Below are positions 34,066-43,439 of a stretch of 64,000 bases of DNA, piece after piece. Every line of letters begins with the position of its first letter. Positions within the stretch are counted from its first letter, which is position 1. The stretch is from Litchfieldia alkalitelluris (GTDB lineage Bacteria; Bacillota; Bacilli; Bacillales; Salisediminibacteriaceae), in assembly GCF_002153425.1 (NCBI RefSeq), contig NZ_KZ119600.1, positions 1,091,714 to 1,155,713 of the forward strand, written 5' to 3'. The notes under the pieces were generated by a model. The model worked only from the letters and a program-made list of their open reading frames with translations, did not search any database and was not told the origin of the DNA. Made by a program: the position numbers and the translations under genes.

Positions 34066-35778
34066 ATGAAAATGAACGAATGGTGGAGGAAGTCAGTCGT
34101 CTATCAAATCTATCCAAAAAGTTTTAACGACACAACAGGAAATGGTGTTGGGGATATTGAAGGGATTATTCAAAAATTAGATTACTTAAAAGAACTAGGT
34201 GTCGATGTCGTCTGGCTAACACCTATATACGCCTCTCCACAAAAGGACAATGGCTACGATATCAGTGATTACTTCTCTATTCATCATGAATATGGAACGA
34301 TGGAAGACTTCGATCGATTATTGGAGGAAGCTCACAAACGTGGATTGAAGATCATTATGGATATTGTTGTTAACCACACGTCCACGGAGCATGAATGGTT
34401 TGTAAAGTCAAAACAAAGTAAGGACAATCCTTACCGCGATTTTTACATATGGAAAGATCCAGTGGACGGAGCTGAACCAACTAACTGGATATCAAAGTTC
34501 GGTGGTAGTGCCTGGGAATACGATGAGAAAACAGGCCAATATTATCTTCACTTATTTGATGTTACCCAAGGGGATCTAAATTGGGAAAACGAAACAGTTC
34601 GTAAAGAAATTTATGATATGATGCATTTCTGGTTTAAAAAAGGTGTCGATGGCTTCCGCCTTGATGTAATCAATTTAATCTCCAAGGACCAAAGTTTTCC
34701 GAACGACGATGGTTCAGTACCTCCAGGAGATGGCCGAAAATTCTATACAGACGGCCCGAGGGTTCATGAGTTTATGCAGGAGATGAACAAAGAGGTTTTC
34801 TCCAAATACGACATCATGACTGTCGGGGAAATGTCTTCTACAACAATTGATAATTGTATTAAATACACCAACCCTGATCGTAACGAGCTTAGTATGACAT
34901 TCAATTTCCATCATCTGAAAGTAGATTATCCTAACGGAGAGAAATGGGCTATAGGTGATGTGGATTTCCAAGCACTGAAGGATATCCTTTCTACATGGCA
35001 AGTGGAAATGCACAAAGGAGGAGGATGGAATGCACTGTTTTGGTGTAACCATGACCAACCTCGCGTTGTCACTCGATATGGAGATGATGGTAAATACCAC
35101 AAGGAATCGGGGAAAATGCTTGCGACTCTGATCCATATGATGCAAGGAACTCCTTATATCTATCAGGGGGAAGAGTTTGGAATGACGAACCCTAAGTTCG
35201 ACAAAATTGAAGACTATCGTGATGTGGAAACGAAGAACTATTACCGAATTATGAAGGAACAAGGGAAATCTGAGGAAGAAATCATGGCTATTATTAAAGA
35301 AAAATCACGTGATAATTCTCGTACTCCAGTCCAGTGGAATCGAGAAGAGCACGGTGGCTTCACAACAGGGACTCCTTGGATTCCAGTTGCAGACAACTAC
35401 ACAGAAGTGAATGCAGAAGCAGGGCTAGCTGATAAGGATTCCATTTTCTATCACTATCAAAAGCTCATTCAACTTCGTAAGGAATATGACATTATCACCT
35501 ATGGGGATTATGAATTAATCGCTCCTAACGATCCATCTGTCTTTGCCTATGTGCGAAATGGGGACGGAGAAAAACTTGTAGTCCTAAATAACTTCTACGG
35601 GGAAGAAACATCATTTGATGTCTTGAAGGAAATGGGAGGAACGTCAGCGACTACATCTGACGGAAAGTTTTCATGGAGCATCCTGTTATCTAATTACGAT
35701 GACTCAGATGTGCCAGACGAGAATAATCCCGTTACGTTACGACCATATGAATCCGTTGTGTATTATTTAAAGAAATAG
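34066..35778 (+). CDS. treA: Alpha,alpha-phosphotrehalase
   Basis: A 570-residue GH13 enzyme that cleaves trehalose 6-phosphate into glucose and glucose 6-phosphate. It closely follows B. subtilis TreA, with WWRKSVVYQIYPKSFNDTTG, the DVVWLTPIY and VVNHTS regions, GFRLDVINLISKDQ (nucleophile Asp), VGEMSSTT (acid/base Glu) and WCNHDQPR. The frame opens at 34030; ATG 34066 (MKMNEWW) matches family starts. The stop codon TAG is formed by the first base of an inserted element, see 35778-36037. Confidence 0.92.
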   Translation: MKMNEWWRKSVVYQIYPKSFNDTTGNGVGDIEGIIQKLDYLKELGVDVVWLTPIYASPQKDNGYDISDYFSIHHEYGTMEDFDRLLEEAHKRGLKIIMDIVVNHTSTEHEWFVKSKQSKDNPYRDFYIWKDPVDGAEPTNWISKFGGSAWEYDEKTGQYYLHLFDVTQGDLNWENETVRKEIYDMMHFWFKKGVDGFRLDVINLISKDQSFPNDDGSVPPGDGRKFYTDGPRVHEFMQEMNKEVFSKYDIMTVGEMSSTTIDNCIKYTNPDRNELSMTFNFHHLKVDYPNGEKWAIGDVDFQALKDILSTWQVEMHKGGGWNALFWCNHDQPRVVTRYGDDGKYHKESGKMLATLIHMMQGTPYIYQGEEFGMTNPKFDKIEDYRDVETKNYYRIMKEQGKSEEEIMAIIKEKSRDNSRTPVQWNREEHGGFTTGTPWIPVADNYTEVNAEAGLADKDSIFYHYQKLIQLRKEYDIITYGDYELIAPNDPSVFAYVRNGDGEKLVVLNNFYGEETSFDVLKEMGGTSATTSDGKFSWSILLSNYDDSDVPDENNPVTLRPYESVVYYLKK

Positions 35779-36037
35779 CTCTGTTAAAGGATAATGTTGA
35801 TATCCAATACTTTTGATTTTTTGTGGAAGGTATACCTGTCTCTTCCTCTACGAGCAAATGCTTCGTAGCGTATCCGTCGAGACAACTCGAAGCTTACTCG
35901 TGATGTTTATGCTCGTTCCTGCGGGATTAAAGGCAGGGGTAAGACCCCGCAGATGCAGAGCATTGAGGAGGCTTACCAGCCGCCCGCGGAAAGCGAGTAC
36001 CTGTAACAAAAAATCAACATCTAAGTTTAACAGAGCC
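35778..36037 (-). mobile_element. MITE-like element in the treA stop codon, 9-bp target duplication
   Basis: A 260-bp element with ends GCTCTGTTAAA and TTTAACAGAGCC. It is flanked by the 9-bp direct repeat AAAGAAATA (35769-35777 and 36038-36046). The interior holds the GC-rich core also seen at 9871, 51268, 52422 and 62481. There is no transposase ORF, so it must have been moved in trans. Its first base turns the former TAA stop of treA into TAG. Compared with the 51268 copy it carries about 79 extra bases. Confidence 0.85.
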
Positions 36038-36084
36038 AAAGAAATAACAAGAGTTAGTTTAAATAAGATGATGAGATGAGTAAC

Positions 36085-36133
36085 GGAACCAATGCAATGG
36101 GCCAGGTTAATTGGTCCTTGTATTGGTTTTTGT
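36085..36133 (+). terminator. Displaced treA terminator
   Basis: AACCAATGCAATGG and TTGTATTGGTT form an imperfect stem followed by TTTTG. It now lies about 310 nt after the treA stop because of the inserted element. The remaining bases up to 36300 contain nothing I recognise. Confidence 0.65.
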
Positions 36134-36300
36134 TGGAGATAGGTCATAAAAGAGCAAACATTAAGGAAACTCAAGCCCGATCGAATCATGATCTGGCTCG
36201 AATTCCACTAATTCCACCAACAATTCTTGAAGTTCCATCTACCCGAGAAAGCTGTAAATTGCTACAACCTTCATGCGAGCGGAAGAAAAAGAAAACTCCT

Positions 36301-38508
36301 TTACACACGAGCACCTTTCACTTGTCTTTCTTTCAATTCTAATCTCCGACGATGTAAAATCGGCTCAGTATATCCACTTGGTTGATTAGTGCCTTCAAAC
36401 ACTAAATCGCATGCAGCTTGGAAAGCAATGGATGCCATATAATCACTAGACATTGGATCATAATCTGGATCGCTAGCATTCTGATTATCGACGACCTTTG
36501 CCATACGCTCCATCGTTTCAACTACTTGATCCCGAGTACATATTCCATGGCGGAGCCAGTTGGCAATATGCTGACTGGAAATTCGTAAAGTTGCACGATC
36601 TTCCATTAGGGCAACATTATTAATATCTGGTACCTTAGAACAGCCTACACCATGATTGATCCAGCGAACAACATAACCAAGAATACCTTGAGCGTTATTA
36701 TCAAGCTCATTCTGGATTTCAGCTTCTGTCCAATTTATTTCTGCAGCTAGAGGAACTTCCAGCATATGATTCACTAATTCTTCTTGGCGTGTAGAAGAGA
36801 GAGCCTCTTCTATGTCATTTTGAACCTTTGTTACCTCTAACTTGTGATAATGAAGGGCATGTAACGTAGCTGCAGTTGGTGATGGAACCCATGCAGTGTT
36901 GGCGCCAGCTGTTAAATGACCTATTTTTTGCTCTAGCATGGAGGCCATTAAATCTGGCATAGCCCACATCCCTTTTCCGATTTGAGCGCTACCTTTAAAA
37001 CCACTCTGTAGGCCAACAGCAACATTAGCCTCTTCATAAGCTAGGAGCCAGCTTGAAGATTTCATTTCATTTTTGCGTATCATAGGCCCTGCGTCCATGG
37101 ACGTATGGATTTCATCTCCTGTTCGGTCTAAAAATCCAGTGTTGATGAATACCACCCGTTTTTTTACTTCGTTAATACAAGCCTTCAAGTTCATGGACGT
37201 TCGTCTTTCTTCGTCCATTACACCGATTTTTATCGTATGACGATCAAGTCCAAGCATATCTTCCACACGGTTAAATAGCTCATTTGAAAAAGCAACTTCT
37301 TCGGATCCGTGCATTTTAGGTTTTACTAAATAAATAGATCCTTTACGTGAGTTTTTCAACGGAGAGTTTCCAAGTAAATCATGTTTTGCAATAAGAGATG
37401 TAACAACGGCATCCATGATTCCTTCTGGCGTTTCTTCACCTTCCGCTGTTAAAACCGCATTTGTTGTCATTAAGTGTCCCACATTCCGAATGAACTGGAG
37501 CGAACGGCCAGGTAAGGTGAAGCTGTAGTTACCGTTTCCTGGAGCTTTGTACTCCCTGTCTTCCGTCAACGTTCTTGTGACAGTGCTCTTCCCTTTTGAA
37601 AAAGTTTCCGTTAAATTTCCCTTCATCAGCCCGAGTAGGTTGGAGTAGACAATTGTTTTGTCCTCCGCATCTACTGCAGCCACTGAATCCTCGCAATCCA
37701 TGATGGTAGTTAGTGCGGACTCCAAAACAATATCCTTCACGCCAGCCTTATCAGTTTTTCCTACAGGGTGACTTGGATCGAACTGCACTTCGATATGAAG
37801 TCCATTATTGACGAATAGAATTGATTCAATCTGATCATGGTTGCCTGTGAAACCTCTTAATTGATCAGGGTCCATGATCGTAGTTGTATTACCATTCTCC
37901 AACTCTACAGAAATCTCTTTCCCCTTCAACTTATATGCAATTGCGCTCTTATGGGAAGCATTCAGTAAAGGTACAGCTTCATCAAGGAATTCCCGGCCAA
38001 ACTGAATGACTTTGTCTCCGCGAATAGGATTATAATCGCCTTCCTTAGTTGCCCCATCCTCTTCACTTATAACATCAGTTCCATATAATGCGTCGTAAAG
38101 GCTACCCCAGCGTGCATTTGCAGCATTCAAGGCATACCGAGCGTTGTTTACTGGTACAACGAGCTGAGGTCCTGCTTGAGCAGTGATTTCATCATCTACA
38201 TTATTTGTTGTGATTTTGAAATCACCCACGGTTGTTTCTAAATACCCGATATTTTGCAAAAACTGTTTGTAGTTATCTGAATCAAATGATCCTTGGTTTT
38301 CCTGATGCCACTCTTTAATCTCCTGTTGTAAAGTTTCACGTTTTCCTAACAGTGCTTTATTTTTTGGCATAAAATCATGCAATAATTTCTCATAATCCTT
38401 CCAAAATGATGTTTCGGAGACTCCGGATTCAGGAAGAGCCTCCTTATTAATAAAGTTATACAACACTTCAGCGACTTGTATCTTACCAATTGATACGTAA
38501 TTGCTCAC
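36301..38508 (-). CDS. glcB: Malate synthase G
   Basis: A 735-residue enzyme that condenses glyoxylate and acetyl-CoA into malate. Length (usual 720-730) and blocks such as [54 protein letters not shown] and [10 protein letters not shown]-like [15 protein letters not shown] are those of the G isoform. No isocitrate lyase is near, fitting a role in glyoxylate or glycolate use rather than a closed glyoxylate shunt operon. A LysR regulator is divergently encoded. Confidence 0.93.
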   Translation of the reverse strand: MSNYVSIGKIQVAEVLYNFINKEALPESGVSETSFWKDYEKLLHDFMPKNKALLGKRETLQQEIKEWHQENQGSFDSDNYKQFLQNIGYLETTVGDFKITTNNVDDEITAQAGPQLVVPVNNARYALNAANARWGSLYDALYGTDVISEEDGATKEGDYNPIRGDKVIQFGREFLDEAVPLLNASHKSAIAYKLKGKEISVELENGNTTTIMDPDQLRGFTGNHDQIESILFVNNGLHIEVQFDPSHPVGKTDKAGVKDIVLESALTTIMDCEDSVAAVDAEDKTIVYSNLLGLMKGNLTETFSKGKSTVTRTLTEDREYKAPGNGNYSFTLPGRSLQFIRNVGHLMTTNAVLTAEGEETPEGIMDAVVTSLIAKHDLLGNSPLKNSRKGSIYLVKPKMHGSEEVAFSNELFNRVEDMLGLDRHTIKIGVMDEERRTSMNLKACINEVKKRVVFINTGFLDRTGDEIHTSMDAGPMIRKNEMKSSSWLLAYEEANVAVGLQSGFKGSAQIGKGMWAMPDLMASMLEQKIGHLTAGANTAWVPSPTAATLHALHYHKLEVTKVQNDIEEALSSTRQEELVNHMLEVPLAAEINWTEAEIQNELDNNAQGILGYVVRWINHGVGCSKVPDINNVALMEDRATLRISSQHIANWLRHGICTRDQVVETMERMAKVVDNQNASDPDYDPMSSDYMASIAFQAACDLVFEGTNQPSGYTEPILHRRRLELKERQVKGARV

Positions 38509-38572
38509 CTTTTATTTCCCCCTAGCGCATTTGCTTTTCTAATTGTAGTTTTATTCTATAATAGAAAGGGAA

Positions 38573-38596
38573 ATGAAAAAAATACATATTATTCAT
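38573..38596. promoter_or_regulatory. Candidate LysR-type operator in the glcB-lysR divergent region
   Basis: ATGAA-N14-TTCAT is an inverted repeat in the shared 125-nt gap. LysR regulators commonly bind such T-N11-A-like dyads between themselves and a divergent target. The assignment rests on symmetry and place only. Confidence 0.4.
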
Positions 38597-38633
38597 AGGC
38601 GTTATGCAATTTAGTTATGAGGAGGAAGTGGCC

Positions 38634-39536
38634 ATGGATATCCGCCAATTAGAATATTTTCGGGAAGTAGCAGTACACTTAAGTTTTACAAAGGCAGCAG
38701 CTAAATTGCATGTCTCCCAGCCATCCCTGAGTAAGTCAATCAAAAATTTAGAATCGGAACTAGGAGTACCATTGTTTTATCGATCAAGTAAAACGTTAGA
38801 CCTAACAGATGCAGGAAAAGCAGTCTTGGCTCATGCTAAACATGTTCTCGGAGCCTTTGAAAATATGGCATCAGAACTCTCGGACATTACGGAATATAAA
38901 AAGGGGGAGATGAAGATTGGTATTCCACCGATTGTGGGGGCGGCCTTTTTTTCTAAGTTGATTAGTTCATTTAAAGAGGCTTTCCCTCAAGTAGATATTA
39001 CCTTAACAGAAGTGGGGTCAAAGGCTATTAAGGAAGGAATTCAAGCAGGTGATCTAGACGTTGGACTAGTCTGTAATATACCTTTAGAGAATGATAGCTT
39101 TGAAGCAATAGAACTGACAAAGGAACCGTTACTTCTTGTGGTTCATGAGGAACACCATTTGGTGGGAAAAAATAAAGTGGTGCTCAATGATCTCAAAGAA
39201 GAATCGTTTATTTTATATCGTAAGGACTTCACCTTGCATGACAGGATGATGGAACAGTTTGTGAAACGAGATTTTCAACCAAATGTGGTCTGTGAAAGCT
39301 CGCAGCGAGATTTCATGCTTGAGATGGTTGGGGCAAAACTTGGAGTGGCCCTTTTACCTAAAACGATTGCAGAAAATCCAGGGGAACTTCCATTGAAGGC
39401 TATACCTATATCTGATATTGAAATTAATTTAGAGCTAGGTGTCATCTGGAAGAAAAACAAGTATCTTTCCTATGTCGTTCGCCAGTTCATCGAGATGACT
39501 AGAGAATTGGATAGTGATGAGAAGCAGGGCACATAG
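38634..39536 (+). CDS. LysR-family transcriptional regulator
   Basis: A 300-residue regulator with an N-terminal winged helix (MDIRQLEYFREVAVHLSFTK, LHVSQPSLSKSIKNLE) and a periplasmic-binding-like effector domain. GAGGAGG before ATG 38634 decides the start; the frame is open from 38604. It is divergent from glcB and may control it in response to glyoxylate or a related acid (inference). Confidence 0.87.
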   Translation: MDIRQLEYFREVAVHLSFTKAAAKLHVSQPSLSKSIKNLESELGVPLFYRSSKTLDLTDAGKAVLAHAKHVLGAFENMASELSDITEYKKGEMKIGIPPIVGAAFFSKLISSFKEAFPQVDITLTEVGSKAIKEGIQAGDLDVGLVCNIPLENDSFEAIELTKEPLLLVVHEEHHLVGKNKVVLNDLKEESFILYRKDFTLHDRMMEQFVKRDFQPNVVCESSQRDFMLEMVGAKLGVALLPKTIAENPGELPLKAIPISDIEINLELGVIWKKNKYLSYVVRQFIEMTRELDSDEKQGT

Positions 39537-39764
39537 AAGAGAGGCTCCGTCAGGAAACCTAAAAAAATATACGCCTTAAGACTTAGTTAAAATACTTCTG
39601 CAGGCAAATGATCCTTCTCTTAAACAGGATTACAATGGTATTGGAAAATCAATCCAACGATAGGAACACATTACAATCCCCATGACATACATTCACGACA
39701 TTCCTATAAAAAATATCGTCGGTTGGATAAATCTAATACCTATGTTAAGAGAGAAGGAGAACTT

Positions 39765-42700
39765 ATGAATTTATTAAAATTTATTGTCCGCAGAAAAGTT
39801 TTAGTCGGGTTAATGGCAGTATTAGTTGTTTTAACTGGAAGCTATGCCATGATGAAGTTAGATAAAGAATTAATGCCATCCATTGATTTTGATGGGGGGT
39901 ATGTGGAGATCAGCGCTGGTGACCTGTCAGCAACAGAAGTGGAAAGGACGATAACTAGTTTACTAGAGAGACAGCTTCAGACAATTGATGGTGTGGATCG
40001 TATCCAATCCACCTCTTCGATTGGGAGAAGTTCCATTCATATGACATTTGAAAGTGGACTTGGAGAGGAACTGATTAAAGAAGTTGAATCGGTGGTTAAT
40101 AGTACAACATCTGATATAGCAAATATCAATTACATGGAAACTGGTCGATATGGAACGAATCAAAGCTATGAGTTTTTCATGGATCTAGCCGATGGGCATA
40201 TGGAGGAATTGACTGAGTTTGCAGAAACAGTGTTGCAACCACGTTTGGAGGCACTCCCAGAGGTGAGAGATGTTTTCCTTGGTGGAGTTGTGGAAAACGA
40301 GATTTCCATTGCCTTTCACCGTGACAAGTTAACGGATAAAGGCCTGGATATAACGCAAGTAATTGGATTAATCCAAGAAAATAATCGGGAGGCGACACTT
40401 GGAGAGCTCTCTGGAGAAACAGATTCCCCATTACTCCGTTGGACAACTGGCTTGGAAAGTCTAGATTCGGTTAAAAATATGACGATCCCTACTCCAGAAG
40501 GGTTTATCCAACTAGATGAAATTGCAACTGTGTCTCTAGAGCCACTTGCCAGTACATCACATGTTTGGAAAAACGGATCAAAGGACTTTATTTTTGTGCA
40601 AATCGGAAGAGTATCCGATGTAACGCAGATTGACATGGCTGAAGCTATTCGTGCTGAGCTTCATGCAATAGAAGAGGAAGGACTAGTCAAGGATTTCACA
40701 ATGAATGAAATTGTGGCGCAAGCAGACTATGTTCAAGAAGCTATAGATGGCGTGAGCTCAAATATATTAATTGGAGCTATCCTTGCATTAGTCATTTTAC
40801 TGTTGTTTTTACGAAATGTTCGAGCCACATTCATCATCGGGACCGCCATTCCTACATCGGTTTTATTAACGTTCCTTGCAATGTGGTTATTCGATTATAG
40901 TTTTAACATGCTGACCCTCATTGCCCTTGGGCTGGGAATTGGTATGATGGTAGACGCAGCGATTGTGATATTAGAGTCCATTTATAGGAAAAAGGAAGAG
41001 GGATTAGTAAACTTTGAAGCAGTGATTGAAGGGGTAAAGGAGGTTGCTACTCCAGTTTTTGCCTCCATGTTAACGACAATTGTGGTATTTGTTCCGATTG
41101 GTCTCGTTGGAGGAGAAATGGGAGAGTTCGTCCTTATCTTGTCAGCAGTTGTGGCAATTACACTTATTAGCTCCGTTGTTATCGCCTTTACGTTGATCCC
41201 TACTCTTGCCGAGAAATTCCTAAAGCTAAAGCAACCGAGGGATCATGCAAAGAATAATGCTGGAGATTATACAAGAAAAGAAGGTATGATTCTTAGGTCA
41301 TACAGCCGTCTTGTCGCTTGGATTGTTAGGAAAAAACGATGGAGCATTGCTATCATAGCGATTTTCTTTTCCATCTTTGTTGGGTCCCTATTCCTTGTTA
41401 GTAAGGTCCCGATGACCATTATGCCTGATGTTTTAAATAGATATGCTGAGGTTGGAATCGATGTAGATAATGGAATGACAGTGGAGGAAAAGGACGCCCT
41501 GATTCATGATATCCATGCCTCCTTATCGGATATTGAAGATGTGGAGACAAACTATATTTTGGATAATGGTGGATTATTATATGCCATTATTAATATGACA
41601 AAAGATGATGATATTACGCAAGACCAGAAGTCAGTTAATGAAGAAATTATGCGCTCCTTACGAGATTTGGAGGAAGAGCATCCTGTAAATGCTGTGTTTA
41701 ATGCCATGGACGGCGGCGGTGGATACCCTGTACAAGTAAATGTAAAGGGCGACGATTTTGATGAGCTTCAAACCATTACAGCTAATTTGATGGAAAAATT
41801 AAATGATGTTGATGGAATGGTGGGGCTTACGAACTCTATTGAGCGAACGTCAATTGAAGAATTAGTGCAAATGAAAGAGGATGAAATAGAGGACGCAGGC
41901 TTAACGGTTATGCAAATTAGACAGGTAATCGAAGAAGCCTTTATAGAAATGCCAGTTGCAGAAATGAATGTAGAAGGATCTACTGTCCCCCTTATTGTGA
42001 AATGGGCAGAAACAATGGACTTAAAGGAGCAGCTTCTTGATCTTACTGTTTCAACAATTGATGGGGAAAGGAAGTTATCAGACTTTATCACGTTGACAAG
42101 TACGAACACACCAAATGAAATAAGGCGTGTGGATGGGGAGCGATTTGCTTCTATATCAGCGGATATTGAGGACCGTGACCTAGGATCTGTCAACCGTGAC
42201 ATCCAAAATATCATTGATGATTTTACCGTACCGACAGGATATAGTGTTGCAGTAGCAGGGGACTTGGAGCAGCAGCAGGAACTCATCATGGAGATGCTTC
42301 TCGTTTTTGCCATCGCGCTCTTCCTAGTTTATTTCGTGATGGCTGTCCAATTTAACCATTTTCTGCACCCAATCATCGTGATGTCAGTAATTCCGATGAC
42401 ACTGGTGGGAGCGATTGCTGGACTCTTTATCACGCAACGGGAACTTAGTATCATGTCAGCAATGGGGTTAGTGATGCTTGTAGGTATTGTATTGAATAAT
42501 GCCATATTATTAATCGACAGGACCAATAAGCTAAGGTTAGAAGGATATGGTGTGGAGGACGCATTAATTATTGCGGGGAAAAATCGAATCCGGCCAATAT
42601 TCATGACGACACTAACAACAGCAGGTGGAATGCTTCCATTGGCGATTGCATCCGGGGCATCAGGAAATTATCAAGCACCAATGGCCACAGTGATTATCTC

Positions 42701-42845
42701 AGGCTTACTCTTTGCAACATTAATTACATTAGTACTTATTCCAGCCGTGTACCGTTTATTTAATGCAACAGGTAAAGGAATAAGCAAAGTCTTCCGTTTT
42801 AAAAAACAAGAGGAAACAAATAAAGAATCAAGAGCAGCAAGCTAA
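39765..42845 (+). CDS. RND-family efflux transporter (SwrC/AcrB-like)
   Basis: A 1026-residue RND pump with two repeats of one span, a large extracellular domain and five to six spans. Seen are IVRRKVLVGLMAVLVVLTGSYA at the start, the mid-membrane proton-relay helix with ALGLGIGMMVDAAIVILE and the late GLVMLVGIVLNNAILLIDR. AAGGAGAACTT decides ATG 39765. Gram-positive members such as SwrC export surfactants or lipophilic compounds without a periplasmic adaptor; none is encoded nearby. Substrate unknown. Confidence 0.87.
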   Translation: MNLLKFIVRRKVLVGLMAVLVVLTGSYAMMKLDKELMPSIDFDGGYVEISAGDLSATEVERTITSLLERQLQTIDGVDRIQSTSSIGRSSIHMTFESGLGEELIKEVESVVNSTTSDIANINYMETGRYGTNQSYEFFMDLADGHMEELTEFAETVLQPRLEALPEVRDVFLGGVVENEISIAFHRDKLTDKGLDITQVIGLIQENNREATLGELSGETDSPLLRWTTGLESLDSVKNMTIPTPEGFIQLDEIATVSLEPLASTSHVWKNGSKDFIFVQIGRVSDVTQIDMAEAIRAELHAIEEEGLVKDFTMNEIVAQADYVQEAIDGVSSNILIGAILALVILLLFLRNVRATFIIGTAIPTSVLLTFLAMWLFDYSFNMLTLIALGLGIGMMVDAAIVILESIYRKKEEGLVNFEAVIEGVKEVATPVFASMLTTIVVFVPIGLVGGEMGEFVLILSAVVAITLISSVVIAFTLIPTLAEKFLKLKQPRDHAKNNAGDYTRKEGMILRSYSRLVAWIVRKKRWSIAIIAIFFSIFVGSLFLVSKVPMTIMPDVLNRYAEVGIDVDNGMTVEEKDALIHDIHASLSDIEDVETNYILDNGGLLYAIINMTKDDDITQDQKSVNEEIMRSLRDLEEEHPVNAVFNAMDGGGGYPVQVNVKGDDFDELQTITANLMEKLNDVDGMVGLTNSIERTSIEELVQMKEDEIEDAGLTVMQIRQVIEEAFIEMPVAEMNVEGSTVPLIVKWAETMDLKEQLLDLTVSTIDGERKLSDFITLTSTNTPNEIRRVDGERFASISADIEDRDLGSVNRDIQNIIDDFTVPTGYSVAVAGDLEQQQELIMEMLLVFAIALFLVYFVMAVQFNHFLHPIIVMSVIPMTLVGAIAGLFITQRELSIMSAMGLVMLVGIVLNNAILLIDRTNKLRLEGYGVEDALIIAGKNRIRPIFMTTLTTAGGMLPLAIASGASGNYQAPMATVIISGLLFATLITLVLIPAVYRLFNATGKGISKVFRFKKQEETNKESRAAS

Positions 42846-42928
42846 AAGACTCGATGTCGCTTTGCTCTTATAGAAAGTGACTACTAAAAAGATAATTAAA
42901 TCAAATCATGTCCACGTTAACAATGGGA

Positions 42929-42958
42929 AGAGCATCTGAAATTTCAGCTGCTTTTTTC
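42929..42958 (+). terminator. Rho-independent terminator of the RND gene
   Basis: AGCATCTGAAA and TTTCAGCTGCT pair, followed by TTTTTT. Confidence 0.7.
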
Positions 42959-43017
42959 TATTAGTGTGTCTTGTATTAGTGAGCAATGAGGAATCCGGAA
43001 TCCGAAACATGGGTTGA

Positions 43018-43260
43018 TATATTAGATAAGGGGAGAAATTACCCTTATATAAGAATTTGGACTGAAAATAGTGAAAATAGATGGAGAAATTCCCGTTATT
43101 TACTTGATAACCATGATAATTTGAGTTCTTTGTAGGCTTAAAGGGAAAAACTCCCCTTATTTATACCTAACTAAGCTAGATTTTCTAGTTTAGAGGGAAA
43201 AATTCCACTTATTCAAAGTATCTTTGGTCAAAAAAATAAGGAGAGGAGAATTCTTCGTAT
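43018..43260. repeat. Degenerate array of about five AAGGGGAGAAATT-type dyads
   Basis: Short inverted repeats such as ATAAGGGGAGAAATTACCCTT-like (about 43027-43047) recur near 43081, 43141, 43194 and 43239, spaced 45-60 bp. The best ones pair AAGGGGA with TCCCCTT around an A/T centre. The array looks like an aged version of the 51-52 bp arrays. The 43261-43439 gap shows nothing else. Confidence 0.6.
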
Positions 43261-43439
43261 GATCTTATGTAAATAGAAATGAAACCAACTATTTGAAACC
43301 TATCCATGGTACTAATCGTCTACTATATAAAGGATTTTTTGTTAAATACGAGATAGTAAGTAAACGCATACACAACCTCAGAATTTTTTAAAACCTAGTG
43401 CGCATGATTAGATATCACTCTTTTTTAAGGATGATTAAT

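Noticed and set aside
35813-36342. ORFs inside and behind the MITE-like element
   Set aside because: They cover the GC-rich core and a terminator, have no ribosome binding sites and match no family.
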